NCBI GenBank assembly: GCA_016699405.1
Contig: CP064972.1
Coordinates: 2,573,501 to 2,637,500 of the forward strand
Source of the DNA: Holophagales bacterium
Lineage (GTDB): Bacteria; Acidobacteriota; Thermoanaerobaculia; Multivoradales; JAGPDF01
Direction: 5' to 3'
Length of the DNA stretch: 64,000 nucleotides
The notes beneath the pieces are model-generated. The model was not told where the DNA came from. It saw only the letters and a program-made list of their open reading frames with translations, and did not search any database. Shown in pieces: positions 12,906-21,488 of this stretch. Every line of letters begins with the position of its first letter. Position 1 is the first letter of the stretch. The position numbers and the translations under genes are program-made.

Positions 12906-13889
12906 ATGAGCCAGCAAGCCCCCCCGAAGCCCGGCACGGCGGAGTACCAGCAGCACGTCGACGAGGAGATCGGTCACTACAGCAGCCTGTTTCGCGAGGG
13001 CGAAGGTCGCGAGACGCTGCACCAGCCGATCCCTCCGAGTTGGCAGGAGGCGGAGAGTCGAGCCTCGGAGGTGATCCGTCAGCGTACCGGCGACGTGCTC
13101 TACGGCCATGTCACGCGGCGCCTCGCTGCGCGGCCGGGGGCGCGCATGCTCTCTCTCGGCTCGGGACCGGCGGGCATGGAGATCGCGTTTGCCCAGGCGG
13201 TGCCGACGGCGCACGTGGTCTGTGTCGATCTCAACGCCGAGCTCCTCGAGCTCGGGCGGGCGCGCGCCGCCGAGCTCGGACTGGCGATGGAATTCGTCGC
13301 CGCCGACCTCAATGTCGACGCCCTGCCGTCCGGCGAGTTCGACCTGGTCTACTGCGCGGCCTCGCTCCACCACGTCATCGAGCTCGAGCGGGTGGCCGAC
13401 GGGATCGCCCGGGCGCTTCGCCCCGGCGGCGAGCTGCTGACCGTCGACATCGTGACGCCGAGCGGTTACCTCATGTGGCCGGAGACGCGCGAGATCGTGC
13501 GCAGCATCTTTCGCGCCCTGCCCGAGCGCCTGCGGGTCAACCACACGGCCTATGGCGAGCGACGGGTCGATGCCGAAGTCTGGGAGGCCGACACCAGCCA
13601 GCACGGAATGGAATGCGTGCGCTCCGGCGACATCCTCGACGTGTTGCGGCGCCGTTTCGACGAGCGGGCCTATGTGCCGTACTTCAGCCTGTCGCGGCGG
13701 CTCCTCGACACGATGTACGGCCCCAACTACGACCTCACCCAGCCGCTCGACCGGGCGGTCTTCGACTTCGTCTGGGCGCTCGATCGCCACTATCTCGACG
13801 CCGGCCTCTTGCGTCCGGAGACCTTCTTCGGGCTCTACGCCCCGAAAGCGCCTAGTCTGCTCGGCAAGCTCCGCGCCGCCTTCAGCTGA
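12906..13889 (+). CDS. Class I SAM-dependent methyltransferase
   Basis: A 327-residue soluble protein with a Rossmann methyltransferase fold at about residues 80-220: motif I LSLGSGPAGMEIA, an acidic end of strand 2 in VVCVDLN, and the motif-IV region FDLVYCAASLHHVIE followed by LRPGGELL. An N-terminal helical segment and a ~110-residue C-terminal region (FRALPERLRVNHTAYG; SLSRRLLDTMYGPNYDL) surround it. The substrate is not apparent. It lies 111 bases after the polysaccharide fusion gene in the same direction but has its own -10-like hexamer. The ATG at 12906 was chosen because the in-frame extension upstream is low-complexity and non-conserved in character. Confidence 0.88.
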   Translation: MSQQAPPKPGTAEYQQHVDEEIGHYSSLFREGEGRETLHQPIPPSWQEAESRASEVIRQRTGDVLYGHVTRRLAARPGARMLSLGSGPAGMEIAFAQAVPTAHVVCVDLNAELLELGRARAAELGLAMEFVAADLNVDALPSGEFDLVYCAASLHHVIELERVADGIARALRPGGELLTVDIVTPSGYLMWPETREIVRSIFRALPERLRVNHTAYGERRVDAEVWEADTSQHGMECVRSGDILDVLRRRFDERAYVPYFSLSRRLLDTMYGPNYDLTQPLDRAVFDFVWALDRHYLDAGLLRPETFFGLYAPKAPSLLGKLRAAFS

Positions 13890-13929
13890 GCCGGTGACCA
13901 CCCGGCGGGCCGACCACCGGCCGCGGTGC

Positions 13930-13959
13930 TTGTGAACCAGGCCCTTTCCTGCCTATACT
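13930..13959 (+). promoter_or_regulatory. Sigma-70-type promoter upstream of SnoaL-like gene
   Basis: TTGTGA (13930-13935) and TATACT (13954-13959) are separated by 18 bases, one of the better promoter matches in the window. Transcription would start near 13966, leaving a leader of about 90 bases before the ATG at 14057. Confidence 0.5.
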
Positions 13960-14056
13960 TTCGGGCCATCCTGAGCCCTCGCGCCTGCGCCGCGCTCCGG
14001 CGCCCCGCCCCTCTCTGGTCCCGCTCGCCTCGTGCGGCGGGGGGCGGTGCCGCGCG

Positions 14057-14488
14057 ATGACCCCTCCCGACGTCGCGCAGTCGCTGCTCACCTTCGCTGC
14101 CGAGCCCGAGGCGGTGGCCCGTCAACTCGTGGCGCGCATCAACGCTCACGACCTCCCGGGACTGCTCGCTCTCTGCGCCGTCGAGCACACGCTCATCGAC
14201 GGCCTCGGTCGCCGCGTGCACGGTCACGAGTCGGTGGGCAAGGCGTGGCGGGTCTACTTCGAGCTCTTCCCCGACTACCGCTTCGACATCGCCGACGTGC
14301 TCGCGGCGGGCGACCTCGTCGCCTTCTTCGGCCGGGCCTTCGGCACCTACGCCGGAGCGAGCGATCCGCGCGAGGCCTGGTGGAGCATTCCTGCGGCGTG
14401 GCGGATCAAGGTCGAGGACGGCCGGGTGGCCGAGCTGCAGATCTACGCCGACAACAAGCCGGTCTACGAGATTCTCGCCACGCGCTGA
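14057..14488 (+). CDS. SnoaL-like / NTF2-fold protein
   Basis: A 143-residue single-domain protein of the NTF2/SnoaL fold. The family pattern is visible: an opening helix with VARQLVARINAHDLPGLLALC, the strand pair HTLIDGLGRRVHGHESVGKAW, FPDYRFDIADVLAAGDLVAFFGRAFG and the closing WRIKVEDGRVAELQIYAD. Members are small ligand-binding or isomerase-like proteins, often of unknown substrate; nothing here fixes a reaction. The gene ends 12 bases before the convergent acyltransferase gene. The ATG at 14057 is the only start that keeps the domain's first helix without a long basic extension. Confidence 0.82.
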   Translation: MTPPDVAQSLLTFAAEPEAVARQLVARINAHDLPGLLALCAVEHTLIDGLGRRVHGHESVGKAWRVYFELFPDYRFDIADVLAAGDLVAFFGRAFGTYAGASDPREAWWSIPAAWRIKVEDGRVAELQIYADNKPVYEILATR

Positions 14489-14500
14489 GCGCGTGTGCGG

Positions 14501-15337
14501 TCAGCGGCGCCGGTCGTCGAGATCGAGCCCGGCGTCGATCGCCCCGCGCACCGCGGCGACGAGGGCGTCGTTGTCGGCGTAGTCGGCCGGGGAGATCGGG
14601 GCGTGGAAGCGCACGCGCACCTCGCCCGGCCGCGGGAAGAGACAGCTCTTCGGCAGGATCCGCCAGGAGTTGGCGATCGACACCGGGAGGATCGGCAGGC
14701 CGAGCTGGCGCGCCATCGCGAAGCCGCCCTTCTTGAACGGCAGGAGGTGCCCGTCGTCGCTGCGCGTGCCTTCCGGGAAGAAGAGCACCGAAATGCCACC
14801 GTCCAGGCGGGACTTGGCGGCCTCGAGGCTGGCAATGGCCCGCGCCGAGTTGCCCCGGTCGACGAAGATGTGGCCGATCGCGGCGCAGCCCCAGCCGAGG
14901 AAGGGGACCTTGCGCAACTCCTGCTTCATGACCCAGCGGAATTCGCGTCCGAGGAAGCCGTAGAGGGCGAGGATGTCGTACGCCCCCTGATGGTTGCTCA
15001 TGATGACGTAGGACTGGCCGCGCACGGCGCGCTCGCGGTCGACGACGCGCACCCGCACCCAGGTCACCCAGGCAAGGCACCAGGCCCAGACGACGCCGGC
15101 CCAGAAGGCGAGCCGCTGGCTCACCGCCGAGACGGCGACGGCGACGAACCCCCAGAAGATGGTGGTCACGAGGAGCACCGGGTAGGTGACGGCGAGCGTC
15201 CACGGCACGAAGAGCCAGCGCAGCGGCTCGCTCCAGGTACCGGCTGGGCGCGCCGACCTGCCGCTGGCCGGCTGTACGCTCTCGCTCCGCTCGAGCTCCA
15301 CGATCTGCGCCGCTCCTTCCTCCGCGAGATGCGCCAC
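14501..15337 (-). CDS. plsC: 1-acyl-sn-glycerol-3-phosphate acyltransferase (PlsC family)
   Basis: A ~278-residue membrane-associated acyltransferase of phospholipid synthesis, transferring an acyl group to lysophosphatidic acid. A hydrophobic N-terminal region (LFVPWTLAVTYPVLLVTTIFWGF) precedes the catalytic motif NHQGAYD (HX4D), then KQELRKVPFLGWG, and the phosphate-binding motif FFPEGTRS. The reading frame is open far upstream but that part is non-membrane, low-complexity and overlaps the divergent gene, so I chose the GTG at 15337; no strong ribosome binding site marks it and the start could lie further in. The 3' end converges with the SnoaL-like gene. Confidence 0.9.
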   Translation of the reverse strand: MAHLAEEGAAQIVELERSESVQPASGRSARPAGTWSEPLRWLFVPWTLAVTYPVLLVTTIFWGFVAVAVSAVSQRLAFWAGVVWAWCLAWVTWVRVRVVDRERAVRGQSYVIMSNHQGAYDILALYGFLGREFRWVMKQELRKVPFLGWGCAAIGHIFVDRGNSARAIASLEAAKSRLDGGISVLFFPEGTRSDDGHLLPFKKGGFAMARQLGLPILPVSIANSWRILPKSCLFPRPGEVRVRFHAPISPADYADNDALVAAVRGAIDAGLDLDDRRR

Positions 15338-15548
15338 ATGGCGTCTGGGAAAGCGGGATTGTATCGAACCTCTGTGGCGGCGCGGGCAGATGGGTGCGCG
15401 TGGGGAGGGCGGCGACGCGGTTCCCGTTGGTTTGTTCCAGCCGCGATCCTCGCCTGTCTGAATCGACGAGGCCGGGAGGACGTCCCCTCGTTGGCCGTTA
15501 CCGGTCTCCTGCCGGCTGTCGAGGACGAGCTTCGGAAGCGAGGAAGAG
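15338..15548. other. Divergent intergenic region
   Basis: About 210 bases between plsC (minus) and the VCBS-repeat gene (plus). It must hold both promoters but I see no convincing -35/-10 pair. The only clear element is the ribosome binding site AGGAAG just before 15549. Confidence 0.5.
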
Positions 15549-17240
15549 ATGAGAGATCTGTGGTTCGCTAGCCTTGCCGTCATGTCGCTCGTCGCCGCAC
15601 GAGCAGCAGCGCAGCCGTCGTTCGTCGACATCACACCGGCGGAGAATCCGTATTTCGTCACGCCGGAGACCGATGACTTCTGGATCAGCGCCGTGGCGCC
15701 GGCCGATGTCGATGGGGACGGGGATCTCGATCTGGCGGTGCTCGGCTACTACGTCGTCTACAACCAGAGCGTCGAGGATCGACTGGTGCTGCTGCTCAAC
15801 GAGGGACCGGGAGTGGGAGGCGCCTGGCAGCTCACCCCTCGGCTGGTGCCGCTCGGTGGTCTCACCGCCGGTGCCTCGGACCTCGCCTGGGGCGATTTCG
15901 ATCGCGACGGCGACTACGATCTCGTCGTCGGCTCTGACGGGGCGACCGTGCTCTTCCGCAACACCGCGGGCGTCCTCTCCCCACTCGCTCTTGCGCTGCC
16001 CGGGTACTGGGAGGACTCGACGTACCTCGGCGCGTACGATCTACGCTCGATCACCTGGGCGGACTTCGACAACGACGGCGACCTCGACCTCCTGGTGCCG
16101 TCGGTCTGGGATGCCGGGACGTCGAGCTACGGGACTCGGCTGCTGCGCAACGACGGCGCCGATGGCGCGGGCGGTTGGACGTTCAACGAGGCCGCCGTGA
16201 CGCTCGAGGGGACGACCCACGCCCAGTCCGCCTGGGCGGACGACGATGGCGACGGCGACCTCGACCTCCTGCTGACCAACGTCGACCCCTACCTCGACAG
16301 CGGATTCGTGCAGCGATACCGCAACGACGGCGGCTCGTTCAGTGCGCAGAACCTGCTCGCCATCCGCGTCGATTCGGGGCTCGCCGACTGGGGCGACTAC
16401 GACGCCGACGGCGACCTCGACGTGCTCGTCGCCGGCAACATCGTCGACGCGGGAGGCACCGCTTCGACCGTCCTGCGCGTTTATCGCCAGGACGGCGGAA
16501 GCTTCTCGGAGTCGACCCTGATCGACGCGCCCAATGCCGACTGGTTGGACATTCACGCCGCCACCTGGGCCGACTACGACTCGGACGGCGACGTCGATCT
16601 CCTGGTCACGGGCAACAGGGTCGGCGAGAGCGAGATCGTCGGACACTCGGAGATCTTCGCCAACAGCGGCGGGCAGTTCACCGCTCTCGGCGTCGGGCTC
16701 CCGGCGCCGATCTCGTCGATCGGAAGTGGCGGCGCCTTCACCTGGTTCGATGTCGACGGCGACGGCGACCTCGACTATCTGGTGGCCGGGGCCTACTACG
16801 TCCCGGGTGGCAACGGACTGGTCGAGTCGCGGATGCAGCTTTTCCGCAATGGGGCTCCGGCAGCGAACTTGGCGCCGGGGATGCCGGGGAGCGCCACGGC
16901 GACGTTCACCGGGGAGGGTCTGCTCTTCAGCTGGCTTCCCGCCGCCGACGACCACACGGCGACGACGGCGCTGACCTACGAGCTCGAGCTGCGCCCGTTG
17001 GGCGCTCCGGTGCCGACCACCGGACGCTTGCCCGAGCCCGGGAATCTGGACACCACGATCGGGTGGCGAATCGACGGGCTCGCGCCGGGAACCTGGAGCT
17101 GGAGCATGCGGGCGGTGGACAGTTCGTTCACCGCCGGGGCGCGGGCCGCGGGCACCCTGGTCGTGCCGGCGGTCGGTCGGGTATTCCGGGACAGCTTCGA
17201 ATCGGGCGGTCTCGTCGCCTGGTCGCGCCGGAGTCCCTGA
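15549..17240 (+). CDS. Secreted VCBS/FG-GAP repeat protein with C-terminal FESG tag
   Basis: A 563-residue exported protein. The signal peptide (first ~21 residues, cleavage near ARAAAQ) is followed by seven repeats each centred on a D-x-D-x-D-G-D-x-D calcium-binding-type loop: DVDGDGDLDLAVLG, DFDRDGDYDLVVG, DFDNDGDLDLLVP, DDDGDGDLDLLLTN, DYDADGDLDVLVAG, DYDSDGDVDLLVTG and DVDGDGDLDYLVAG. Seven blades would make an integrin-like beta-propeller. A fibronectin-like segment (~430-540) and the tail VFRDSFESGGLVAWSRRSP end the protein. That tail matches the end of the small protein at 28351-28839 and looks like a sorting tag. AGGAAG supports the ATG. Probable location is the cell surface or outside; ligand unknown. 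Confidence 0.9.
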   Translation: MRDLWFASLAVMSLVAARAAAQPSFVDITPAENPYFVTPETDDFWISAVAPADVDGDGDLDLAVLGYYVVYNQSVEDRLVLLLNEGPGVGGAWQLTPRLVPLGGLTAGASDLAWGDFDRDGDYDLVVGSDGATVLFRNTAGVLSPLALALPGYWEDSTYLGAYDLRSITWADFDNDGDLDLLVPSVWDAGTSSYGTRLLRNDGADGAGGWTFNEAAVTLEGTTHAQSAWADDDGDGDLDLLLTNVDPYLDSGFVQRYRNDGGSFSAQNLLAIRVDSGLADWGDYDADGDLDVLVAGNIVDAGGTASTVLRVYRQDGGSFSESTLIDAPNADWLDIHAATWADYDSDGDVDLLVTGNRVGESEIVGHSEIFANSGGQFTALGVGLPAPISSIGSGGAFTWFDVDGDGDLDYLVAGAYYVPGGNGLVESRMQLFRNGAPAANLAPGMPGSATATFTGEGLLFSWLPAADDHTATTALTYELELRPLGAPVPTTGRLPEPGNLDTTIGWRIDGLAPGTWSWSMRAVDSSFTAGARAAGTLVVPAVGRVFRDSFESGGLVAWSRRSP

Positions 17241-17303
17241 GATCGAAGCCGACGCGAAGACCGACGGTGCGCGGAAGCCAGGTTGCGAAACGTCGTGGCG
17301 CGG

Positions 17304-18722
17304 TTACCTTCTCCGCGCGTAGAGATCGATCACCCGCTCGATACCGCGACGGCAGACCGGGCAGAACGGCACGCGGTCGCGGCTGAACATGATGCAATCG
17401 ACCTGCGGGCGGTAGAGGCCGCGGGCTTCGTAGGAGGCGCCTTCGAACGCGCCGACCCGGCCCGCGTGCTTCTCGCCGCCGAGACGCTTCTCCTCCTCGT
17501 CGCGCTGGCGGGTGAAGAGGGCGTCGATCTCCTCTTCGGGGCGCGCGGTGGCACGGAGCTTCCGACGTTCGGCCTGGATCTCGCGCGAGCGCTGTTCGTA
17601 GGCTTCCTTCTCCCACGGGGTCGGGATCGGCGTCACGGAGACGACGAGGTCGCGCCACTTGAGCCGAGTCGGATCGAGCAGTGCGGTGACGTTCGGCTCC
17701 CACGGCTCGGTGCGATCGGCCGCCGGTTCGTACGCGACGTCGGAGGTGTAGTACTCGTCGGCGAGCGCCGCCAGGTGGTGGCCGAACTCGTGGACGAAGA
17801 CGTAGGGCGCCCACAGCGAGTCGGCGGCGACCGTGCTGTACTGGCCGAAGATCCCGCCGCCGCCGTAGGTGCGACCATTGGCGAGGATCTCGACGACTTC
17901 GTACGGCGCCTGCGAGGCGAGATCGCGGAAGGCGCGGTTGTCGAAGGTCAGGATGTAGCGCTCGGAACGGAAGGCGTCGTAGGTCGCGCCGGCCGGCGAG
18001 CGGTGATGCACGCCGAGCGAGGGCCGCGAGATGCCGGACTCGGCCGCCGCCGGACAGAGCCCCCAGACGTTGAGATCGTTCTGCCGGCTCTTGAACGGCT
18101 CGACCGCGAAGAGCACGGCGAGCAGGCGTCGTGCGTCGGCCTCGCACTTGCCGCGCTCGGCGGCGGTGTAGCCGTCGCCGAGGATGAGGAAGTCGAGCTT
18201 GTCGCGCGACTCGCCCGAGCGTTGGAAGGCGATGAGCTCGCCGGCGCTCGGCGGCCGTGAGGCGTCGACCAGCATGTCTCCAGGATCGACGACGAGCGAC
18301 CAGACTTCGCGGAAGTCGTTCACTCGGTCGCGCTTCTTGAGCACCAACTGGACGGGAGCCTCGGGGCGCGGGAAGCGGAGCGACTCGGAGAAGGTGCGAT
18401 CGAGCGTCGCCGCCTCGCCGGTGGTCTCCCATTCGCCGTAGACGCTGGAGAAGCCGCGCGAGTAGAGGACGCGGTGGGTGGCGCGGTCGATCACCTCGAA
18501 GAAGTACTTGCCGAGGTTGGTGTCGTCGATCGCCTTGGCGGGATCGCCGGGCCAGGGGAGCGGCTCGAGCACGATGCGCTCGAGCGAGAAGCGCTCCTCG
18601 CGGGCGTTGCCGGTGTGGAAGTAGTCGACGCGCAGCGTGCGGGGAGAGTCGGCTCCCATCGCGGCGGGAGCGACCGCCACCAGGGCCGCGAAGAGAGCCA
18701 GCGAGATCGGTCGGTGAATCAT
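17304..18722 (-). CDS. Secreted peptidase M64 (IgA-peptidase-like zinc protease)
   Basis: A 472-residue exported metallopeptidase. The signal peptide runs from MIHRPISLAL to about AAMGADS. An N-terminal beta-rich domain (~25-145) precedes the catalytic domain, which opens with FLILGDGYTAAERGK and carries FVHEFGHHLAALADEYY (~residues 308-324), the zinc HExxH with the family's downstream Asp-Glu-Tyr. The C-terminus holds CIMFSRDRVPFCPVC, typical of M64 proteins. The start is certain: GACAGGAGGTGCCC immediately precedes the ATG. It is divergent from the M49-like gene, so two secreted zinc peptidases share one intergenic region. The physiological substrate is unknown. Confidence 0.93.
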   Translation of the reverse strand: MIHRPISLALFAALVAVAPAAMGADSPRTLRVDYFHTGNAREERFSLERIVLEPLPWPGDPAKAIDDTNLGKYFFEVIDRATHRVLYSRGFSSVYGEWETTGEAATLDRTFSESLRFPRPEAPVQLVLKKRDRVNDFREVWSLVVDPGDMLVDASRPPSAGELIAFQRSGESRDKLDFLILGDGYTAAERGKCEADARRLLAVLFAVEPFKSRQNDLNVWGLCPAAAESGISRPSLGVHHRSPAGATYDAFRSERYILTFDNRAFRDLASQAPYEVVEILANGRTYGGGGIFGQYSTVAADSLWAPYVFVHEFGHHLAALADEYYTSDVAYEPAADRTEPWEPNVTALLDPTRLKWRDLVVSVTPIPTPWEKEAYEQRSREIQAERRKLRATARPEEEIDALFTRQRDEEEKRLGGEKHAGRVGAFEGASYEARGLYRPQVDCIMFSRDRVPFCPVCRRGIERVIDLYARRR

Positions 18723-18812
18723 GGGCACCTCCTGTCGCGGGGAGCTTGGCAGAAAAGCGGATGGATGCGTCCGGGGTGTCCCTCCGGTCTGGTCTTCCTT
18801 CCGGCGGGGGCA

Positions 18813-18950
18813 GGGCCGACGGGGGCTTCTCCGGAGCGGGTGGCGCGTCTCCGGAGGGGCCCATCGACATCCGGGGGTTGGGTGGGGAGCCCGTCGATGG
18901 GACGGCCGGAAAAGCGACGGGCCCCGTGGAGGAGAAGCCCCCGTCGGCCC
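18813..18950. repeat. Large imperfect palindrome upstream of M64 gene
   Basis: The 20-base arm at 18813-18832 (GGGCCGACGGGGGCTTCTCC) is matched exactly by its reverse complement at 18931-18950. A second nested pair, CCCATCGAC at 18860-18868 and its complement at 18893-18901, keeps nearly the same register, so arms of about 56 bases are involved. No reading frame in it looks protein-like. It could be a structured RNA, a MITE remnant or a cruciform-forming regulatory site. Confidence 0.7.
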
Positions 18951-19199
18951 GGGCGGGGGCCTTTCGCCCGCCGGCAACGTTGCAGGCTCCGCCCTCCGCG
19001 GGTCCTGTCCGGCCGGCTTCCCATCTCCGTGCTCGCCCGGGGCGGCCGTGCCGTGAGTCGCCGCACGAATCTCGATCCGGGCTCCGCGCGGGGATGGGAG
19101 CCCTCCGTCCGGCCACCCGCGGCCCCCGCCCGGAGACAGGGAAGAGCGCCGGACGATATCGTTCGCCGGCGCAATCTGTGCCTGTCCGGGTTTTCCGCG
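18951..19199. other. Rest of the divergent M64/M49 intergenic region
   Basis: No gene-like reading frame. The near-palindrome GCCGGACGATATCGTTCGCCGGC around 19147-19171 contains the perfect 10-base palindrome ACGATATCGT and could be an operator. Nothing else recognisable. Confidence 0.35.
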
Positions 19200-19205
19200 T
19201 AGCCT
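19200..19205 (+). promoter_or_regulatory. -10-like TAGCCT, 6 nt before ATG
   Basis: TAGCCT ends six bases before the ATG at 19212. GGAG lies within the short spacer but too close to act as a normal ribosome binding site. Confidence 0.35.
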
Positions 19206-19211
19206 TGGAGC

Positions 19212-21032
19212 ATGCGCCGCGTCCTCCTGACCACGACGAGCCTTCTCCTGGTGACCATGACCCCGATCCCGACCTTCGCCGCCGACGTTCCCGCCGAAAC
19301 TCCGCCCGTGGCTTCGGCATGGTCGGTCGAACGCTGCCGGGAGATTCTCGATCGCACCCTGACCGTCCGGCTGGCGCCCGATCTTTCGGGGCTTTCCTCC
19401 GGCGAGAAGACCGCCGTGGCCGATCTGCTCGAGGTCGGGGCGATCTTCCAGCGCCTCTACGAAGAGGCCAAACACCGCGAGGCTGGCGTGGCGCGCGACG
19501 AGGCCGATCGCTTCCGCTTGCGCTCGACCCGCCTTCCGGACGATCCGGTGGCCTGTCGCGTCGAGCTGTATCGCCTCTTTCAGGGGCCGATCGCGACGAC
19601 GCTCGAGAACCGTCGCGAGCCGTTCCTCGCCGTCGAGCCCGAATCGCCGGGCAAGAACGTCTACCCGCCGGGGATCACCGCCGAGGAGGTCGAGCGCTAC
19701 CTCGCCGCACACCCTGGCGAGCGCCCCGAGATCCTCGGCGAGCGCACCGCCGTGCGCCGTGCGACGCGCGAGGCCCTGGCGGCCGATCTCGCGGCGCTCG
19801 CACGCCATCCGGTGCTCGATGCGCTGCACCCCGGTCTCGGCGACCGGTTGCGCGCGCTTGCCGCCCGACCCGACGCTGCCACGCTCTACGCCGTGCCCTA
19901 CAGTGTCGCCTGGAGCGACGAGCACGTCGCCGCCCAACGGTTGCTCTTCCGCGCCGCCGCGGCGATCGAGGGCGACGATGCCGAGCTCGCGCGCTACCTG
20001 CGCAACCGCGGCCGCGACCTGCTGTCGAACGACTACGAGAGCGGCGACGCCGCCTGGGTGACCGGGCACTTCGGCCGGCTCAACGCACAGATCGGCGCTT
20101 ACGAGACGTACGACGACGCGCTCTTCGGCGTCAAGGCGTTCCCCTCGTTCAGCCTCCTGCTGCGCGACGCCGCGGCATCGGCGGACCTGGCGCGTGGGCT
20201 CGCCGGCCTGCAGGAGGTCGAAGATGCGCTGCCGTACGCAGCGCACAAGCGGGTGCGAGCGGACATCCCCGTCGGGGCCTACGCGGTGATCGCCGATTTC
20301 GGCCAGGCACGCGGCACCAACACCGCCTCGATCCTGCCGAACGACGCGCTCTTCGCCCGCCGCTACGGGCGCACCATCCTGCTGCGCGGCAACGTGATGA
20401 CGCATCCCGATCTTTTCGCCGCGGCCGAGCGCCGTTGGCTTGCGGCGGTGGCGCCGGAGCACGGCGGTGCGCTGGCGCTCGACGGCGGCTATCAGCGCAC
20501 TCTCTGGCACGAAGTCGGCCACTACCTCGGCCCCGATCGCACCGCCGACGGCCGGCCGCTCGCCCAGGCGCTCGCCGGCTGGGCCGACACCCTCGAGGAG
20601 CTCAAGGCCGACCTGGTGTCGCTCTTCGCCGTCCAGCGTTTCGCCGAGCGCGGGGTGATGACGCGCGAGCGGCTCGCCGGTGTCCAGGCCGACGGAGTCC
20701 TGCGCACCTTGCTCAACCACCGTCCGCGCCCCGACCAGCCGTACCAGCGAATGGAGCTCGTGCAGTTCAACTGGTTCCTCGACCAGGGTCTCCTGGCGGT
20801 GGACGGGCAGGGGAGGCTGACGATCCGATTCGAGCGCTACCCGACGGCGGTCGCGAGCCTGCTCGAGCAGGTGCTGGCACTCCAGTCCGGCGGCGACCCG
20901 AAAGCGGCGGAGGCGTTCTTCGAGCGTTGGAGCGCCTGGACGGCCACGCTGCACGAGCCGCTGGGCAAGCGGCTGCGCGAGGCCGAGGGGCCCCGCTATC
21001 GGCTGGTCCGCTACGGCGCGCTCGGAGAGTAG
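19212..21032 (+). CDS. Secreted M49-like (dipeptidyl-peptidase III-related) zinc metallopeptidase
   Basis: A 606-residue exported protein with a signal peptide ending near PTFAADV. Family marks are NDYESGDAAWVTG, an E-x-Y-x-D-x-LFGVKAFPSF segment, then WHEVGHYLG (~residue 433) and LEELKADLVSL (~residue 461). The bacterial DPP-III-related enzymes use a zinc site built from the His pair and the later Glu. Classic DPP III has HExxGH; here the spacing is the ordinary HExxH, as in the divergent bacterial branch. A hydrolytic role on peptides is expected, but related proteins are also misannotated as NUDIX hydrolases, so the substrate is open. It is divergent from the M64 gene and 174 bases before the feo operon. 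Confidence 0.8.
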   Translation: MRRVLLTTTSLLLVTMTPIPTFAADVPAETPPVASAWSVERCREILDRTLTVRLAPDLSGLSSGEKTAVADLLEVGAIFQRLYEEAKHREAGVARDEADRFRLRSTRLPDDPVACRVELYRLFQGPIATTLENRREPFLAVEPESPGKNVYPPGITAEEVERYLAAHPGERPEILGERTAVRRATREALAADLAALARHPVLDALHPGLGDRLRALAARPDAATLYAVPYSVAWSDEHVAAQRLLFRAAAAIEGDDAELARYLRNRGRDLLSNDYESGDAAWVTGHFGRLNAQIGAYETYDDALFGVKAFPSFSLLLRDAAASADLARGLAGLQEVEDALPYAAHKRVRADIPVGAYAVIADFGQARGTNTASILPNDALFARRYGRTILLRGNVMTHPDLFAAAERRWLAAVAPEHGGALALDGGYQRTLWHEVGHYLGPDRTADGRPLAQALAGWADTLEELKADLVSLFAVQRFAERGVMTRERLAGVQADGVLRTLLNHRPRPDQPYQRMELVQFNWFLDQGLLAVDGQGRLTIRFERYPTAVASLLEQVLALQSGGDPKAAEAFFERWSAWTATLHEPLGKRLREAEGPRYRLVRYGALGE

Positions 21033-21109
21033 GCGGCAGCGCAGGGATGAGGCGGCCACCGAGGAGGCCGCGGTGCGGGGCGACGACGCGACCGGGCAGC
21101 GACCGGGCA

Positions 21110-21138
21110 GGTGACCGGGATCATGGCCGCCGGTCACC
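21110..21138. promoter_or_regulatory. Inverted repeat GGTGACCGG...CCGGTCACC before feoA
   Basis: A perfect 9-base inverted repeat with an 11-base loop sits just before TAGATT (21146-21151), a possible -10. It could be an operator covering the promoter of the iron-uptake operon or a terminator for the upstream peptidase gene. No T-run follows, which favours an operator or structural role. Confidence 0.4.
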
Positions 21139-21206
21139 CCCGTGCTAGATTGAGCCGCGCTCGCCGCCGGTCGCGAGCCGACCCGAATCGATCGCACGCT
21201 GCCGCC

Positions 21207-21488
21207 ATGCCTTCGCCCGACGACCCGAACTGCCCGCACGCCCCCGCCGACGAAGCCGGGGGCGTTCGCCTGGTGCAACTCGGGCGGGGCGAGAGCGGGC
21301 GGATGGCCTCCGCCGACCTGACGCGCGAGGACTGCGAGCTCTTGCACGCCCTGGGGCTTACCGACCAGTGCCTGCTGCGCGTCTGCCAGGCCGGCGACCC
21401 CTGCATCGTCCAGGTGCGGACGACCCGCATCGGGCTCTCGCAGCGGATGGCGGAGCGGATTCGCGTCGTGCCCACGGGCACGGACTGA
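21207..21488 (+). CDS. feoA: FeoA domain protein, ferrous iron uptake
   Basis: A 93-residue SH3-like FeoA protein that assists the ferrous iron channel FeoB at the cytoplasmic side. The domain runs from GGVRLVQLGRGESGRMASA through LHALGLTDQCLLRVCQAG to RTTRIGLSQRMAERIRV; the central GL and RIGLS patterns are typical of FeoA. It begins with a ~30-residue acidic/Pro-rich stretch containing one Cys and one His (DDPNCPHAP). The stop codon TGA overlaps the A of the feoB ATG (TGATG), so the two are translationally coupled. The ATG at 21207 was chosen as the first one outside the intergenic inverted repeat. Confidence 0.9.
   Translation: MPSPDDPNCPHAPADEAGGVRLVQLGRGESGRMASADLTREDCELLHALGLTDQCLLRVCQAGDPCIVQVRTTRIGLSQRMAERIRVVPTGTD

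Noticed and set aside
15338..15661. N-terminal extension of the PlsC protein by 108 codons
   Set aside because: The extension overlaps the divergent VCBS gene, is Pro/Arg/Ser-rich and not conserved in character; the family begins near the hydrophobic segment after 15337.
18746..21148. 800-codon plus-strand frame over the intergenic palindrome and the M49-like gene
   Set aside because: A frame-shifted shadow of the M49-like gene, Arg/Gly/Ala-rich; the frame at 19212 has the signal peptide and zinc motifs.
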